Below are positions 5,824 to 8,404 of a stretch of 8,404 nt of DNA, in pieces. The notes beneath the pieces are model-generated. The model had not been told where the DNA came from, ran no database searches, and saw only the letters and a list, made by a program, of their open reading frames with translations. Source of the stretch: Candidatus Omnitrophota bacterium (GTDB taxonomy: Bacteria; Omnitrophota; Gorgyraeia; Zapsychrales; Zapsychraceae). Made by a program: the position numbers and the translations under genes. The stretch is taken from the NCBI GenBank assembly GCA_018399915.1, contig JAGYNW010000083.1:1-8404 (forward strand), in the 5' to 3' direction. The stretch's first letter is position 1. Every line of letters begins with the position of its first letter.

Positions 5824-5849
5824 TGATAAGCGCAAATAAAAATAAACAG

Positions 5850-5882
5850 GGACGGAGCTTTTTTCCCCAAAAAGCCCCATCC
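5850..5882 (-). terminator. Terminator-like hairpin downstream of tex
   Basis: On the minus strand a stem of 13 positions with two mismatches (arms 5882-5869 and 5863-5850, core GCTTTTT/AAAAAGC) is followed by the T-rich tract CTGTTTATTTTTATTT. This suits intrinsic termination of tex, whose stop is at 5929-5931. The lower stem carries AAACAGGGAC (5844-5853), also seen inverted before recR, so the hairpin may derive from a dispersed repeat. Confidence 0.6.
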
Positions 5883-5928
5883 GGGTTTTTTAGCCTGTTT
5901 TTGGGCCGGTTTCTTGCCTGTTGACGGC

Positions 5929-8067
<2,139 letters not shown>

Positions 8068-8124
8068 GGGTTCTATCCCGGGTTGGTGGGTTTTCGGTTA
8101 GATTCACAATTTCTCATCATAATA

Positions 8125-8404
8125 TCAGATTTTTTGATAAATGGAAGTGCAAAGCCCAACGTTTTGGGCTGATCCAGGCACATGGTATCCACCCCTAAAT
8201 TGATTGTTAAGCAAGGTCTCAAGCCTCACAGGAGGCAAATTTAATATTCCTGCATCTGTTTTTGGGAACCTTTCTTTAAGCTCATCCAATGGTGACACCT
8301 TACCACGATATCGATTTTTACGCACGTAATTAAAATACAGTTGATAGGCGTATGATTTCCCCATAAACTCAGCTTCATCCGCATAGATTTCAATATCAAA
8401 TAAC
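8125..8404 (-). CDS. Integrase/transposase C-terminal fragment (partial at window edge)
   Basis: The reading frame is open from the window edge (no stop between 8404 and the internal ATG at 8364) to TGA at 8125, so the visible 92 codons are the 3' end of a longer gene. The residues before the ATG, LFDIEIYADEAEF, belong to the protein. The pattern FM-KSYAYQLYFNYVRKNRYRGKVSP followed by LPPVRLETL and GGYHVP resembles the end of the catalytic core and tail of rve-type (DDE) integrase-like transposases, where Y-N/F-N-x-x-R-x-x-x-Y and a conserved P follow the catalytic glutamate. The catalytic residues would be outside the window. The last residues are encoded across a 7-bp inverted repeat (8153-8159/8164-8170). 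The family assignment is from remembered patterns and is moderate. Confidence 0.6.
   Translation of the reverse strand, partial: LFDIEIYADEAEFMGKSYAYQLYFNYVRKNRYRGKVSPLDELKERFPKTDAGILNLPPVRLETLLNNQFRGGYHVPGSAQNVGLCTSIYQKI
8153..8170. repeat. 7-bp inverted repeat at the transposase 3' end
   Basis: AGCCCAA (8153-8159) and TTGGGCT (8164-8170) pair across a CGTT loop. It lies within the last codons of the transposase fragment, about 85 bp ahead of the tex start. It has no good T-tract on either strand; it may be a weak terminator or part of an element end. Confidence 0.35.

Overview
The window is a compact bacterial chromosome segment in which every gene I can support lies on the minus strand. 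Reading in transcription order (from 8404 down to 1), it holds: the 3' end of a probable integrase-type transposase; tex (S1-domain RNA-binding protein); an MscS-type mechanosensitive channel; dnaX (DNA polymerase III gamma/tau); recR; a DUF1016-thermonuclease fusion; a frameshifted lipoprotein with a retropepsin-like aspartic protease domain; and the 5' half of a tRNA gene whose anticodon loop is interrupted by a group I intron that runs off the window edge. The housekeeping set fits a Gram-negative-type bacterium with lipoproteins. The gene style, the dnaX-recR pairing without ybaB and the DUF1016-thermonuclease fusion remind me of Candidatus Omnitrophota or another PVC-type uncultivated lineage, but that is an impression and not a demonstrated assignment.

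Region 1-350 is RNA-centred. A near-perfect sigma70 promoter (TTGACA-16-TATAAT) drives a leader with a stem-loop and a boxA-like element, then the tRNA 5' half, then the intron. The intron carries the group I P4 strands (UUCAGG/CCUGA), a Q-like AAUCCUGAGC and an R-like GUGCAGAGACU, very close to the cyanobacterial/plastid tRNA-Leu(UAA) IC3 intron. Here the host tRNA has a GU- anticodon start and an acceptor typical of tRNA-Asn.

Region 351-2141 is accessory: a lipoprotein with GKV repeats and a DTG aspartic-protease site, split by one extra G in a G6 run, and the DUF1016-SNase nuclease. Region 2204-4608 is replication and repair (recR, dnaX), with unusual inverted repeats in the 107-bp gap between them and a 16-bp palindrome just ahead of dnaX. 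Region 4662-8067 holds mscS with its own promoter, and tex with a terminator-like hairpin. The tex C-terminus has a typical lysine/proline-rich tail that is readable only in a neighbouring frame. A transposase end sits next to tex at the window edge.

The main find is the tRNA group I intron. Next are the nuclease fusion and the two apparent single-base indels in homopolymers, which could be sequencing errors in a metagenomic assembly or real mutations.
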